A stretch of DNA of 52,094 nt from Minisyncoccota bacterium (lineage in GTDB: Bacteria > Patescibacteriota > Minisyncoccia > JAHIHE01 > JAGLIN01): the NCBI GenBank assembly GCA_023142995.1, contig JAGLIM010000028.1, positions 1 through 52,094 of the forward strand. The letters are read 5' to 3'. Of this stretch, positions 24,349 through 32,768 are shown piece by piece. Below the pieces are notes generated by a model that did no database searches, was not told the origin of the DNA, and saw nothing but the letters and a program-made list of their open reading frames with translations. How positions within the stretch are numbered: position 1 is the stretch's first letter; each line of letters starts with the position of its first letter. Position numbers and translations under genes: made by a program.

Positions 24349-25751
24349 ATGAAAAATGGTAATTCAAAAAAATGGAAAAAGATCGTGGCCAGAGAATATG
24401 GAGTTCAGCATACTCAATTATCTCTCAGGTCGTTGAGCCCGGAAAGTAAGTTTATCATTCCAAAGCCATTTTATAAACAGATGTATATTCCAGAGGGTGA
24501 AAATGAAGTTTGTTATATGGGAGAAAAAGAGTTAAATGAGTTTGTTCTTTCTTTAAAAAAAAATATTTGGAAAAACCAGAAGATTATGATAAATTTGAAG
24601 ATCAGTTTATTAAATTTGGCAGTCAATACGTCAAAGTTGCCAAGAATATCTCTAAAGCCAATCTCAGCAAAAAAAATAACAGAGAATTGAGAAAGATATA
24701 TCTTGATTATCAAGAAAAGAATCTCAAGTATGCTCCTTTCATCTGGATCCAGTTTATTATTAATGATTTTTTTGCAAATTATGTTGCAGAAATAATTAGA
24801 TCAAGATCTGTTTATAATAAGGATGTGAGTGAAATCACGGGTATTATTCTTGCTCCTTATAAAAAAGCCTCTCCTGCTAAATTGATCAAAATAGCTAATA
24901 GTTGGAAAAAACTGAGTGCGGTTGAAAAAGAAAAAGTATATAAAAAGTTTCAGTGGCTACCTTGTATGGATATACATAATAAGCCATTGACAAAAGAAGA
25001 GTTTTTTTCTTATATAAAAGACTTTAAGAGTTCTACAAAAAAAGATGTTTTGTCATATGGACAGTTAATGAAAAAGATTAGATTTACAGAAAAAGAAAAG
25101 AATGCTATAAATATCGCCAAAAGACTAGCTTATCTGAAAGATCTGAAGGATGATTTTCGCAGACAGGGGACATTTTATGCGCGATCACTTTTTTCACAAA
25201 TTGCCGAAAGAATCGGAGGGTCAATAGATGATGTTTCATATTTACTCCAAGAAGAAATAGAGGAGTTGTTAAATGGAAATAAAAAACTCTCAAAAGCAAT
25301 GGTTTGTGAAAGAAAAGACGGCTTTGTTATTTATTACAATTCTGCCGATAAGATCAGATGTCAGAGTGGGAATAATATCAAGACGATGATTAAAAAATTT
25401 GATCTGTCAGTTGAAAAAGAATTTGCACAAGAGATAAAAGGAAAACCTGCATTTTGTGGGAAAGCAAAAGGAAAAGTGGCAGTTGTAAAAAGTGTTTCAG
25501 ATCTAGGTAAAGTTAAAAAAGGAGATATTCTAGTTTCAATTACAACTCATCCAGATTATGTTCTTGCTATGCAAAAAGCAAAGGCAATTGTTACTGACGA
25601 AGGTGGAATTACTTGTCATGCTGCGATCGTTTCCAGAGAATTGAAAAAACCTTGTATTGTTGGAACTAAAATTGCAACTAAGGTTCTTAAAGACGGAGAT
25701 TCAATGGAGGTCAATGCGGATAGGGGTGTTGTTAGGATAATTAAAACATAG
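24349..25751 (+). pseudogene. PEP-synthase-type swivel-domain protein, frameshifted in an A9 run
   Basis: The gene is in two frames that join at nine adenines (24,555-24,563). The first gives MKNGNSKKWKKIVAREYGVQ to ELNEFVLSLKK. With one more A the second frame continues KYLEKPEDYDKFEDQFIKFG. The restored 467-residue protein has a helical N-terminal part (to about 355). Its C-terminal phosphohistidine swivel domain runs from KGKVAVVKSVSDLGKVKKGD to GGITCHAAIVSREL, with KPCIVGTK after it. The catalytic His is in TCHAAI. It lacks the PEP/ATP-binding domains of full PEP synthase. The lesion may be a mutation, a sequencing error, or programmed slippage. An intact paralog follows. Confidence 0.82.
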
Positions 25752-25760
25752 GAATTTAAA

Positions 25761-25849
25761 CTTACGCTCTAAAGAGTGAACTTCAATTATTATTAAATTT
25801 GGAGCTCAGGTTTTAACCTGTAAAAATGTATTCGTAAAACTTAATTTAA
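25761..25849 (+). repeat. Family A repeat, copy 5 (near complete)
   Basis: CTTACGCTCTAAAGAGTGAAC, then AAATTTGGAGCTCAGG, TTTTAACCTGTAAAAATG and the tail CGTAAAACTTAATTTAA. This is one of the two best copies of the unit. Confidence 0.7.
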
Positions 25850-25968
25850 TGCATAGGAATTTCAATGTCTATAACCTTATAGAGACGAGGCAGTGTCTTG
25901 TTCCTACTTATTCGCGATAGCGTTATGTGTTTATAGAACCTAATTTAAGCAATTTATAGAAATTTAAA

Positions 25969-27216
25969 ATGAATAAACAGCAACAATATGAATTGATATT
26001 TAAAGTGAGTGAAGAATTCTGGCTACCGTTGTATATTGATCTATGTCTAAAAGCTGGTTATGAAGAAACTAATTTTTTATTTTTATATAAAAATCCTAGA
26101 CTAGAAGTTTATTTATCTCAAAAAGACCAACAAAAACCGTCTTTAACAGGTTTTAATTTGTATAAAAATAAAAAAAAGACCAAAGAGCTTATTGAAAAAG
26201 GTAAAAAAACTTCTGAAAAAATAGATATCTTTTTGAAAAAGAATGATCCTAAAAAATTTAATGATGTTAGTAATGAAGAAATAGAAAAAATATTCAAAGA
26301 AACTTGTTTTCATTATACAAAACTCATAGAAGTTTATAAATATACAGAATCGTTTTATTTTAAAAAAATTAATAAGTTTATTGAGAATTATATTTTTGAT
26401 AATATAAAGAATAAAAAAGAAGCAATAAACGCTTTTTCTGTAATGTTAAATCCTTCTGTAGAGAATGGTATAATAAAAAAAAGAGAACAAATTCTTGATT
26501 CTCTTAACGCTTCAGAAAAGATAATAATTCTTTGCGAATCAATTAGAGTTATAGGAAAAGAAAAACTTTTTTTTAGAAAAACAGTTAACAATCTATCTGA
26601 ATTTTTTCAATTGTTAATGGAAAATATTGCAGAAAGGCTTGATCTATCTTTTAAACAAATAGAATCCTGTTTATATGATGAAATAATTTCTTTGTTCAGA
26701 GGTGAAAAAAGAAAATTTATAATTAATCAATGCAATAAAAGAAGTGAACTGTTTGCGGTAAAAAAAGAAAGAGGCAAATGGGTTTTTATAACTGGTCTGA
26801 AAGCTAAAAAATTAATTAGTTCAGTAGAACTAAAGGTAACGAGAAATATATTAGAATTTAAAGGTGTAATAGCAAGTGTCGGTAATGCCAAAGGGAAAGT
26901 TAGAATTATGCCATTTGGAGTTGGAAGAGAAAATATTATGAAACTTAAAAAAAAGATAAGCAATTTTAAAAAAGGAGATATCTTAGTAGCCAAGTCTGCG
27001 GGACCGGAAATGATTATAGCTTGTAGAAAGGCGGGAGCGATTGTAGCGGAAGAAGGCGGAATAAGTTCTCATGCTGCGATTATTTCAAGAGAATTTAATA
27101 TACCTTGTTTAGTAAATACAAAGATTGCTACTGATATTTTGAAAGATGGTGATCTAATAGAAGTTGAAGCAAATAATAATGGAATAGTAAGAATTATAAA
27201 TAAAGTTAATAAATAA
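25969..27216 (+). CDS. PEP-utilising-enzyme mobile (swivel) domain protein
   Basis: The 415-residue product has a mostly helical N-terminal region (about 1-290) with no motif I recognise. Its C-terminal swivelling domain is that of PEP synthase, PPDK and enzyme I: GVIASVGNAKGKVRI, FKKGDILVAKSAGPEM, and EEGGISSHAAIISRE with phospho-acceptor H368, then IPCLVNTK. No PEP-binding barrel or ATP-grasp domain is fused, so the phosphate donor is unknown. It ends 9 bp before a histidine-phosphatase gene, which suggests an operon in which phosphorylated His could be a substrate. That link is inference. It is an intact paralog of the frameshifted gene upstream. Confidence 0.85.
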   Translation: MNKQQQYELIFKVSEEFWLPLYIDLCLKAGYEETNFLFLYKNPRLEVYLSQKDQQKPSLTGFNLYKNKKKTKELIEKGKKTSEKIDIFLKKNDPKKFNDVSNEEIEKIFKETCFHYTKLIEVYKYTESFYFKKINKFIENYIFDNIKNKKEAINAFSVMLNPSVENGIIKKREQILDSLNASEKIIILCESIRVIGKEKLFFRKTVNNLSEFFQLLMENIAERLDLSFKQIESCLYDEIISLFRGEKRKFIINQCNKRSELFAVKKERGKWVFITGLKAKKLISSVELKVTRNILEFKGVIASVGNAKGKVRIMPFGVGRENIMKLKKKISNFKKGDILVAKSAGPEMIIACRKAGAIVAEEGGISSHAAIISREFNIPCLVNTKIATDILKDGDLIEVEANNNGIVRIINKVNK

Positions 27217-27225
27217 ATTAATTAT

Positions 27226-28035
27226 ATGAATGCAGAAACAATAAACTTTGAAGATACAATTGAAAATGGAAGAGAAAACGAACCATTCTCTGCAGATTCC
27301 AGAGTTGATTTTGTAAGGCATGGCAAACCAGAATATACAGAAGAAGAGATTGAAACGGGAAAATATGAAGGGGAACTAAATGATGAATCAAAAGAAAATG
27401 TCAGAAGAAGTGCTGAAAACTTTGCAAGAAATATTAATAAAGAAAAAGAGATAATTGTTTTCCTAACAAGTCCCAGAAACAGAGCAAAAGAAACAGCTGA
27501 AATTTATAAAGATGTTTTTGAAAAAGAAGAAATTTTTATATACGAAGAGATGATAACAAAAGCAACCCTTTTAAGAAATACTGAATTAAATGCAGATTTT
27601 CTTGATAATCAGGAAGAAGCAGTTAATAGTGGTGAAATTAGTTGGGACGACTGGATGGAATTTTGGGTAGATGAATCTGAAAAAGAAAAACTATCTGAAG
27701 GTGTGGAAAGTCCAGATGAAGTAAGAGAAAGGGTTGGAAAGTTTATAGGACTGTTAAAAGATTCAGATATTCTTATCAGACCTCCAAAAAATAAAAAAGT
27801 GCATTATATTTGTATTGGACATGAGGAAATTGTAAGAGATTTGCTGGAAGAAGGATATGACACGGGAATAGCAAAGGGGACTAATCTAGATTATGGAGAA
27901 AAATTAAGAATGGATATTTATAAATCTCAATCTAATAAAAATGCTTCTTTAAAATTGGAATATAAGAGTAACGAGTCAACTCTTGATTTTGATGCTACTG
28001 AGAAAAAATTTGAAAAACATAAAGATAATAATTAA
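27226..28035 (+). CDS. Histidine phosphatase (phosphoglycerate mutase superfamily)
   Basis: The 269-residue product has the RHG catalytic motif at residues 31-33 (VDFVRHGKPEY, H32), TSPRNRAKETAEI with the second phosphate-binding Arg, and IGHEE near H199. These are the core residues of the superfamily, which includes mutases, SixA-type phosphohistidine phosphatases and many sugar phosphatases. An acidic N-terminal extension precedes the fold. It starts 9 bp after the swivel-domain gene and is followed 4 bp later by the MBL hydrolase, so the three are probably co-transcribed. The substrate is not readable. Confidence 0.9.
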   Translation: MNAETINFEDTIENGRENEPFSADSRVDFVRHGKPEYTEEEIETGKYEGELNDESKENVRRSAENFARNINKEKEIIVFLTSPRNRAKETAEIYKDVFEKEEIFIYEEMITKATLLRNTELNADFLDNQEEAVNSGEISWDDWMEFWVDESEKEKLSEGVESPDEVRERVGKFIGLLKDSDILIRPPKNKKVHYICIGHEEIVRDLLEEGYDTGIAKGTNLDYGEKLRMDIYKSQSNKNASLKLEYKSNESTLDFDATEKKFEKHKDNN

Positions 28036-28039
28036 ATTT

Positions 28040-28615
28040 ATGACAGAAATAAAAGTTTTAATTGAGGGGTATGCGAAAGAGATTAAAAATGGATGGAAAG
28101 CTTCTTCATCTGTTGTTTTGGTAAGGAATAATAAAAAGAATATTTTAATTGACACTGGATGTAACAGAAAAAGACTGATTGTTTCGCTTAAGAAGGAGAA
28201 ACTTAAAGTAGGGGATATAGATCTTGTAATTCTCACTCACAATCATCTTGACCACATTCTGCTTGCTGGAATTTTTGAGAATGCGAAAGTTCTGACAACT
28301 GAAGAATTATACAAAAACGATAAACAAATAAAACATAATAATCTTATACCTGGTACGGATTTAAAAATTATCCAAACTCCGGGGCATTGTAATGAGCATT
28401 GTTCTGTCGTGGTTCCGATCGGAAAAGAAATTTATGTAATTGCGGGAGATGTGTTTTGGTGGACGGAAGGTGAAAAACAATTGATTGATATAAATAAAAT
28501 TGATGATGCACATTCAGAAGAGGTTAATATAAAAAAACTGATTGAATCAAGAAAGAAGATTCTCAAAATTGCTGATTACATAATTCCGGGGCATGGGAAA
28601 ATGTTTAAAGTTTAA
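28040..28615 (+). CDS. MBL-fold metallo-hydrolase
   Basis: The 191-residue product has the metallo-beta-lactamase signature THNHLDH with H67, H69, D71 and H72. Then come a TPGHCNEH segment with the next metal His, AGDVFWW, and the last metal His in IPGHGK. The class includes hydrolases of thioesters, lactones and phosphodiesters, and this small single-domain type is close to MBLAC1-like proteins. I chose the ATG at 28040 because the fold starts there (MTEIKVLIEGYAK), 4 bp after the histidine phosphatase stop; the upstream ATG at 27983 would overlap that gene. Confidence 0.9.
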   Translation: MTEIKVLIEGYAKEIKNGWKASSSVVLVRNNKKNILIDTGCNRKRLIVSLKKEKLKVGDIDLVILTHNHLDHILLAGIFENAKVLTTEELYKNDKQIKHNNLIPGTDLKIIQTPGHCNEHCSVVVPIGKEIYVIAGDVFWWTEGEKQLIDINKIDDAHSEEVNIKKLIESRKKILKIADYIIPGHGKMFKV

Positions 28616-28630
28616 AAATAAATAAAATAA

Positions 28631-28972
28631 ATGAAAATAATACATAAAGATCAAGCAGAAATTTATAAAAATAGTGATGTTTGTACGGCGATTGAATATT
28701 CTTTGGATGACAAGGACATAAATGGGGCAGTTGTAGAATCAAATGGCAGGTATCCTGATAAAGGCAGAGTGGTAAATTTAAAATGCAAAGAGATAGCTTA
28801 TATCATTAAAGGTTCGGGAAAAGTGATAGTTGAAGGTCAGAAGATAGAATTTAAAGAAGAAGATCTGATTTTGATAGAATCTGAAGAAAAATATCATTGG
28901 GAAGGAAACTTTGTTATGTTTGTGTCATGTGTGCCTGCATGGTATCCAGAACAGCATAAAGAAGTTGAATAA
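28631..28972 (+). CDS. Small cupin-domain protein
   Basis: The 113-residue product has cupin strands: CKEIAYIIKGSGKVIVEG (motif 1, with a reduced metal-ligand set) and FKEEDLILIESEEKYHWEG (motif 2, with one His). It ends with FVSCVPAWYPEQHKEVE. Most canonical metal ligands of motif 1 are missing, so a binding rather than a redox role is likely. A second, broken copy follows. The 16-bp gap to the MBL gene suggests co-transcription. Confidence 0.8.
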   Translation: MKIIHKDQAEIYKNSDVCTAIEYSLDDKDINGAVVESNGRYPDKGRVVNLKCKEIAYIIKGSGKVIVEGQKIEFKEEDLILIESEEKYHWEGNFVMFVSCVPAWYPEQHKEVE

Positions 28973-28989
28973 TTTATCATTGAAAGACT

Positions 28990-29072
28990 CTTACACTCTA
29001 AAGAGTGAACTCCAAATTTGGAGTTCAGATTTTAATCTGTAAAAGATGTTTTTGTAAAATCTAATTTAAAAA
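28990..29072 (+). repeat. Family A repeat, copy 6 (best copy)
   Basis: CTTACACTCTAAAGAGTGAAC, then AACTCCAAATTTGGAGTT (a perfect 18-bp palindrome), CAGATTTTAATCTG (a perfect stem), then a TTTTTGTAAAATCTAATTTAAA tail written here as TTTTTGTAAAATC / TAATTTAAA. The tail is shared with copies 1 and 5. Confidence 0.75.
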
Positions 29073-29077
29073 ATAAT

Positions 29078-29419
29078 ATGAAACATATTTTTAAGCTTCC
29101 AAATGAATATACTTTTGAAAAAGAGGGGATAAAAGGTACAAATTTTGAAAGTAAGGATTTAAGCGATGAAGCTAAGTTCGCGGTAATTGAAGCAGAGACT
29201 GGACATAAGAACAAGATCAGGGAAAATAAATGTAGTTTCTTTTATTATATTTTGCAAGGAGAAGGAAATTTTGAGATCAATGGTAAGACTGAAGAGTGTT
29301 AAAAAGGGGACTTGGTTGTGATTCCTTCAGGTTCGGTTTTTAAATATACAGGAAAAATGAAATTGTTTTTGACTACGATTCCGTTTTGGTATCCGGAGCA
29401 GGAAGAAACATTAAATTAA
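29078..29419 (+). pseudogene. Cupin paralog with an in-frame stop
   Basis: The gene begins MKHIFKLPNEYTFEKEGIKG and reads well to NGKTEEC, where a TAA occurs at 29,300-29,302. The same frame then continues KGDLVVIPSGSVFKYTGKMK and IPFWYPEQEETLN to a second TAA at 29,417-29,419. That tail matches the end of the intact cupin upstream (WYPEQ). A normal copy would read EEVKKGD here. One- or two-base changes made the stop, so the gene is probably recently dead; read-through cannot be excluded. Confidence 0.8.
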
Positions 29420-29424
29420 TATTT

Positions 29425-29997
29425 ATGAATAAAATCTTTCAAATGAATAAAAAGTTTACTATAATTTTTATTATTAGTTTAGTCGTTACTGGTTTGATCT
29501 ATCTGTTAAGTAATCTTTCGTTTTCTGGTGAAACTGAATTTGAAAGTTTTGACTTTCTTAAACCGCAGAATGGGTTGTATAAAGTTATCAGGGTGGTAGA
29601 TGGTGATACTATGATCGTTAGAATAGATGGTAAGAATGAAACTGTGCGGCTTATTGGTATTAATACGCCAGAAAGTGTAGATCCTCGCAGAGAAGTGGAA
29701 TGTTTTGGAGTAGAAGCATCAAATAGAGCCAAGGAAATATTAACTGGTAAAAGTTTTAGATTAGAATCAGATGATGCTGTTGGTCAGAGAGATAAATATG
29801 GACGATTATTGCGTTATATCTTTTTAGAGGATGGGACTAACTTTAATGAATTAATGATCTTTGAAGGTTATGCTTACGAATATACTTATGATCTGCCTTA
29901 TAAATATCAAGATGAATTCAAGCAAGCAGAAAAGAATGCCAGAGAGTCTAAGGTGGGGTTATGGGTTGATGGTGTTTGTGAAGAGTTTATAAAATAA
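29425..29997 (+). CDS. Thermonuclease (SNase-like), membrane-anchored or secreted
   Basis: The 190-residue product has a hydrophobic N-terminal segment (about residues 9-30, FTIIFIISLVVTGLIYLL) and then a staphylococcal-nuclease domain. That domain has VIRVVDGDTMIV with metal Asp residues, VRLIGINTPES with catalytic Arg and Glu, and DKYGRLLRYIF with the second Arg. It would degrade DNA and RNA outside the membrane with calcium. In CPR cells this may serve nucleotide scavenging from hosts, which is inference. The ATG at 29425 is used; an ATG at 29443 would also keep the anchor. Confidence 0.93.
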   Translation: MNKIFQMNKKFTIIFIISLVVTGLIYLLSNLSFSGETEFESFDFLKPQNGLYKVIRVVDGDTMIVRIDGKNETVRLIGINTPESVDPRREVECFGVEASNRAKEILTGKSFRLESDDAVGQRDKYGRLLRYIFLEDGTNFNELMIFEGYAYEYTYDLPYKYQDEFKQAEKNARESKVGLWVDGVCEEFIK

Positions 29998-30090
29998 AAG
30001 AAACCACTTACAAATTACAACTATCAATACTAATTTATACAAATAATTTTTATAAATATTATTTTATGTGAATAGAAAACATTTAGGAAC

Positions 30091-30124
30091 TGGTTGCAAA
30101 CCAGTTCCCGCAGAAAGCGTAAGA
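30091..30124 (+). repeat. Family C hairpin repeat, copy 3
   Basis: GGAACTGGTTGCAAACCAGTTCC forms a 10-bp stem and is followed by CGCAGAAAGCG. The gap 29,998-30,204 otherwise holds only A/T-rich sequence. Confidence 0.6.
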
Positions 30125-30204
30125 ACTTTTTCGAAATCTTTATTCTCTAGACAAAAATAATTAATTCATATAATATATAGTCATTCATTAAATTTATATA
30201 ATAT

Positions 30205-30693
30205 ATGACACTTATAGTAATAATTGTTGTTTTAGTCCTTGTTTGTACGGTTATCGTCCATTATTTGGGTTTTGCGACAGAGGAAGAGTATCTATTTTTT
30301 AATAGAAAAAGCGCTCAGTCCTTGTTTTTTCTTTTTTTAAGTATGTTCGTTGCATCTGCTTATTTTTTTTATCTTGAATTGCAAATGCCAAAAACATTAG
30401 CTATGTATATGACTCCATATCATAATGCTGATCCATCGATTCTGTCGTCACTGCATCTTAAAAGTGAAGATACTAAAAAATGGACTTTTGTCACAAACGA
30501 TCTAGCGAAAGAGATAAAAGAATTTTATCTCAGAAAAAAGAATTATGATGGATGGGTGATAAAAAGTAAGACAGAAGAAGGGTTATTGATCTTTGGAAAA
30601 GGAGATTTGAGTTTAACGATCACAACTAAAGAACAGAAAAATGATAAATCTAAAATATATTATGTGCTAAAGGATAGAAGTGTTGATAATTAA
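30205..30693 (+). CDS. Hypothetical membrane protein with two N-terminal helices
   Basis: The 162-residue product has two hydrophobic segments, about residues 2-23 (LIVIIVVLVLVCTVIVHYLG) and 33-53 (SLFFLFLSMFVASAYFF). A soluble domain of about 105 residues follows (TKKWTFVTNDLAKEIKEFYL, then DGWVIKSKTEEGLLIFGKGD). No conserved motif is recognised. The topology predicts a small soluble domain on one membrane face. It is a single-gene unit with repeats on each side. Function is unknown. Confidence 0.7.
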   Translation: MTLIVIIVVLVLVCTVIVHYLGFATEEEYLFFNRKSAQSLFFLFLSMFVASAYFFYLELQMPKTLAMYMTPYHNADPSILSSLHLKSEDTKKWTFVTNDLAKEIKEFYLRKKNYDGWVIKSKTEEGLLIFGKGDLSLTITTKEQKNDKSKIYYVLKDRSVDN

Positions 30694-30710
30694 AAGTATA
30701 AGAGTTTAAT

Positions 30711-30737
30711 TTATGCTTTAAGGAGTGAACTTTGATT
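30711..30737 (+). repeat. Family A repeat, degenerate copy 7
   Basis: TATGCTTTAAGGAGTGAACTT retains the CTxxAGxGTGAACT core only. Confidence 0.4.
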
Positions 30738-30845
30738 TATATCTTTACAAATATTTAAAGTTTGATATACTGCTGTTACTGTTTCAAAATGAAAAACAGT
30801 TCAAAAATATATTGTAAAAATAAAAACAAAAGGAGAATAGTCTTA

Positions 30846-31262
30846 ATGATAAATGTGATAGATACAGACGTAGAAATGACAAAATATATGGAGATATTAT
30901 CCATTATGTACCAGCAAGCAGAGAGGAGAGGTGATCTTCTCAGTATTGGAGCATGTTTGGAAATCTGTGATTTTCAGAATCTCCTAACTAACGCTAATGT
31001 AGCGATTGACAATAATGATACTGGTCTTGAGCCAAAGCTATATAAGGGATTTTTACATGTCAGTAGGAATATTGCCGTGAGAAATTTCTGGGACTTGAAC
31101 AAGCAAGAGAAGGAGGATCTCATTAAAAAAATATTTAAAGGAAATAAAACAGAAAAAATAATCTCAACAATGAACAATACGGAAATAGCTTTTGTTTTTT
31201 GTGGAATATGTTTAAAAGCAGAATATTATTTTCTTGATAAGAATTTAAAAAATCTAAGCTGA
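30846..31262 (+). CDS. Hypothetical protein with a Shine-Dalgarno start
   Basis: The product is 138 residues from the ATG at 30846, which is preceded by AGGAG at 30,831-30,835. Upstream in-frame starts exist near 30,762 and 30,789 but add a cysteine- and lysine-rich stretch without homology sense. The body is helical, with MEILSIMYQQAERRGDLLSI, a short acidic linker (DNNDTGLEP), and FWDLNKQEKEDLIKKIF. I do not recognise the family. It has no membrane segment. It is followed by a strong terminator, so it forms a unit of its own before the metK promoter. Confidence 0.68.
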   Translation: MINVIDTDVEMTKYMEILSIMYQQAERRGDLLSIGACLEICDFQNLLTNANVAIDNNDTGLEPKLYKGFLHVSRNIAVRNFWDLNKQEKEDLIKKIFKGNKTEKIISTMNNTEIAFVFCGICLKAEYYFLDKNLKNLS

Positions 31263-31290
31263 AAGGGTCCGTTTTACCCTTCTTTTTTTT
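31262..31290 (+). terminator. Rho-independent terminator
   Basis: AAGGGT pairs with ACCCTT across a CCGTTTT-type loop, followed by eight T. It ends the upstream hypothetical gene. Confidence 0.82.
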
Positions 31291-31325
31291 ATCATATTTT
31301 TCAATATAAGATGAATGAAGGTCGC

Positions 31326-31354
31326 TTGACTATCTTTTAATATTTTGATAGAAT
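31326..31354 (+). promoter_or_regulatory. Promoter of the metK riboswitch
   Basis: TTGACT (31326-31331) and TAGAAT (31349-31354) are 17 bp apart. Transcription would begin near 31,361, just before the riboswitch. Confidence 0.75.
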
Positions 31355-31375
31355 AAATCACATAAGTATATATGA

Positions 31376-31486
31376 ATTTATCAAGAGAACGGATAGAGCT
31401 CTGGCTCGATTAATCCGTCGGCAACCCTTTGGATATTATAATTCAAGGAAGGTGCTAAACCAGATGCCCTAAGGGAAAAGATAAAG
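31376..31486 (+). ncRNA. SAM-I (S-box) riboswitch controlling metK
   Basis: The hallmark S-box blocks occur in order: TTATCAAGAGAACGG at the start of P1/P2, the kink-turn-like CTCTGGCTCGATTAATCCG, CGGCAACC at 31,419-31,426, GGTGCTAAACC from 31,451, and the closing AAGATAA that pairs with TTATC (P1). The RNA binds S-adenosylmethionine. When SAM is high, P1 forms and the downstream hairpin terminates transcription, switching metK off. The signature and position, just upstream of the SAM synthetase gene, leave little doubt about class; ligand response is by family knowledge. Confidence 0.94.
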
Positions 31487-31504
31487 GTCGATTTAAAACA
31501 TCAA

Positions 31505-31534
31505 GACTCTTTTTCTCTAGAAAGTGTTTTTTTT
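31505..31534 (+). terminator. Riboswitch expression-platform terminator
   Basis: ACTCTTT and AAAGTGT pair (one T-T mismatch) across a TTCTCTAG loop, followed by eight T. It lies between the S-box and metK and is the likely SAM-dependent off-switch. Confidence 0.65.
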
Positions 31535-31558
31535 ATTTATTAATTAACTATTATTATT

Positions 31559-32611
31559 ATGTTTGGAAAAACAAAAATCTATACAGTTGAAAGTGTGACT
31601 TCTGGTCATCCTGACAAGGTTTGTGATCAAATTTCAGATGCGATTCTTGATGAATGTTTGAGAGGTGATCCAAAAAGTCGTGTTGCAGTAGAAAATTTTG
31701 GCGGTCATGGAGTTTTGAATATTGGTGGAGAGATCACAACAGGATCTAAAGTTGATTTTAAGGATATTGCCAGAAAAGTTTATAAAGATATTGGGTATGA
31801 AGAAGATTTGGAAATTATCTCAAATATTGTTTGTCAATCACCAGATATTGCTCAAGGAGTAGATACTGGTGGTGCAGGAGATCAGGGTATTATGTATGGA
31901 TATGCAACTGATGAAACTGAAGAATATTTACCAAAAGGTCTTGTTCTGGCTCATAAATTAGCAGAAGGCTTAGAAACCTTAAGGAAAAACGGAGATGTGT
32001 TATGGTTGCGTCCAGATGGTAAATCACAAGTTACACTAGAAGATGATAAGATAAGATCTGTTTTGGTCAGTACTCAGCACAAAGAAAGCGTTTTGCAAGA
32101 AGAAATTCGTGAAGTTCTTATTCAAAAACTTATCAAAGATATTATCAAAGATGAAGATATAGAAATATATATTAATCCAACTGGAAAATTTGTACAAGGT
32201 GGCTTTGAAGCTGATACAGGTTTAACAGGAAGAAAGATCATGGTTGATACATATGGTGGTTTAGCTCCGCATGGCGGGGGATGTTTTTCTGGAAAAGATT
32301 CAAGCAAAGTAGATAGATCTGCTGCTTATATGGCTCGATATGTAGCTAAAAATATAGTTGCAAATAAACTAGCAAAGAAATGTATGGTATCAGTTGCTTA
32401 TGCGATAGGTAAGGCTGAACCTCTTATGGTTGAAGCATTAGATGAAAATGGAAAATCTTTTGCAAACTATGTAAATGATAGATTTGATTTTCGTCCTAGA
32501 GCTATTATTGAAAAATTAGATCTACAGAAACCAATTTATGGGCAAACTGCTTGTTATGGTCATTTTGGCAAAAAAGGATTGCCATGGGAAACTATAGAAG
32601 ATCTGTCATAG
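31559..32611 (+). CDS. metK: S-adenosylmethionine synthetase
   Basis: MetK makes SAM from methionine and ATP. The 350-residue product shows the ATP-site GHPDKVCDQISDAILDE near residue 17. It also has GAGDQGIMYGYATDE near residue 103, LRPDGKSQVTLE near 151, and the glycine-rich GGLAPHGGGCFSGKDSSKVDRS near 233-255. Two changes from canon are its shorter length (usual bacterial MetK is about 380-400) and GGGCFSGKD in place of GGGAFSGKD. All catalytic blocks are present. It is preceded by a SAM-I riboswitch and followed by a terminator, so it is a single-gene, SAM-repressed unit. Confidence 0.97.
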   Translation: MFGKTKIYTVESVTSGHPDKVCDQISDAILDECLRGDPKSRVAVENFGGHGVLNIGGEITTGSKVDFKDIARKVYKDIGYEEDLEIISNIVCQSPDIAQGVDTGGAGDQGIMYGYATDETEEYLPKGLVLAHKLAEGLETLRKNGDVLWLRPDGKSQVTLEDDKIRSVLVSTQHKESVLQEEIREVLIQKLIKDIIKDEDIEIYINPTGKFVQGGFEADTGLTGRKIMVDTYGGLAPHGGGCFSGKDSSKVDRSAAYMARYVAKNIVANKLAKKCMVSVAYAIGKAEPLMVEALDENGKSFANYVNDRFDFRPRAIIEKLDLQKPIYGQTACYGHFGKKGLPWETIEDLS

Positions 32612-32628
32612 ATTATAATTTTATCTAG

Positions 32629-32665
32629 CAAAATAAGATTCTATCTGAATCTTATTTTGTTGTTT
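32629..32665 (+). terminator. Terminator after metK
   Basis: CAAAATAAGATTC pairs with GAATCTTATTTTG (13 bp) across TATCT, then TTGTTT. Confidence 0.85.
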
Positions 32666-32680
32666 GATAATTTCTTGTCT

Positions 32681-32713
32681 TATGAAATTTCACTCTTGCT
32701 TTCGCAAGGACTC
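32681..32713 (+). repeat. Family D hairpin repeat, copy 2
   Basis: TTATGAAATTTCACTCTTGC then TTTCGCAAGGACTCC, matching 21,363-21,395. Confidence 0.55.
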
Positions 32714-32768
32714 CGACTTTATATTTTGTGTCTATGTTTATAATACCTAACTTATCAAAACCTAAAAA

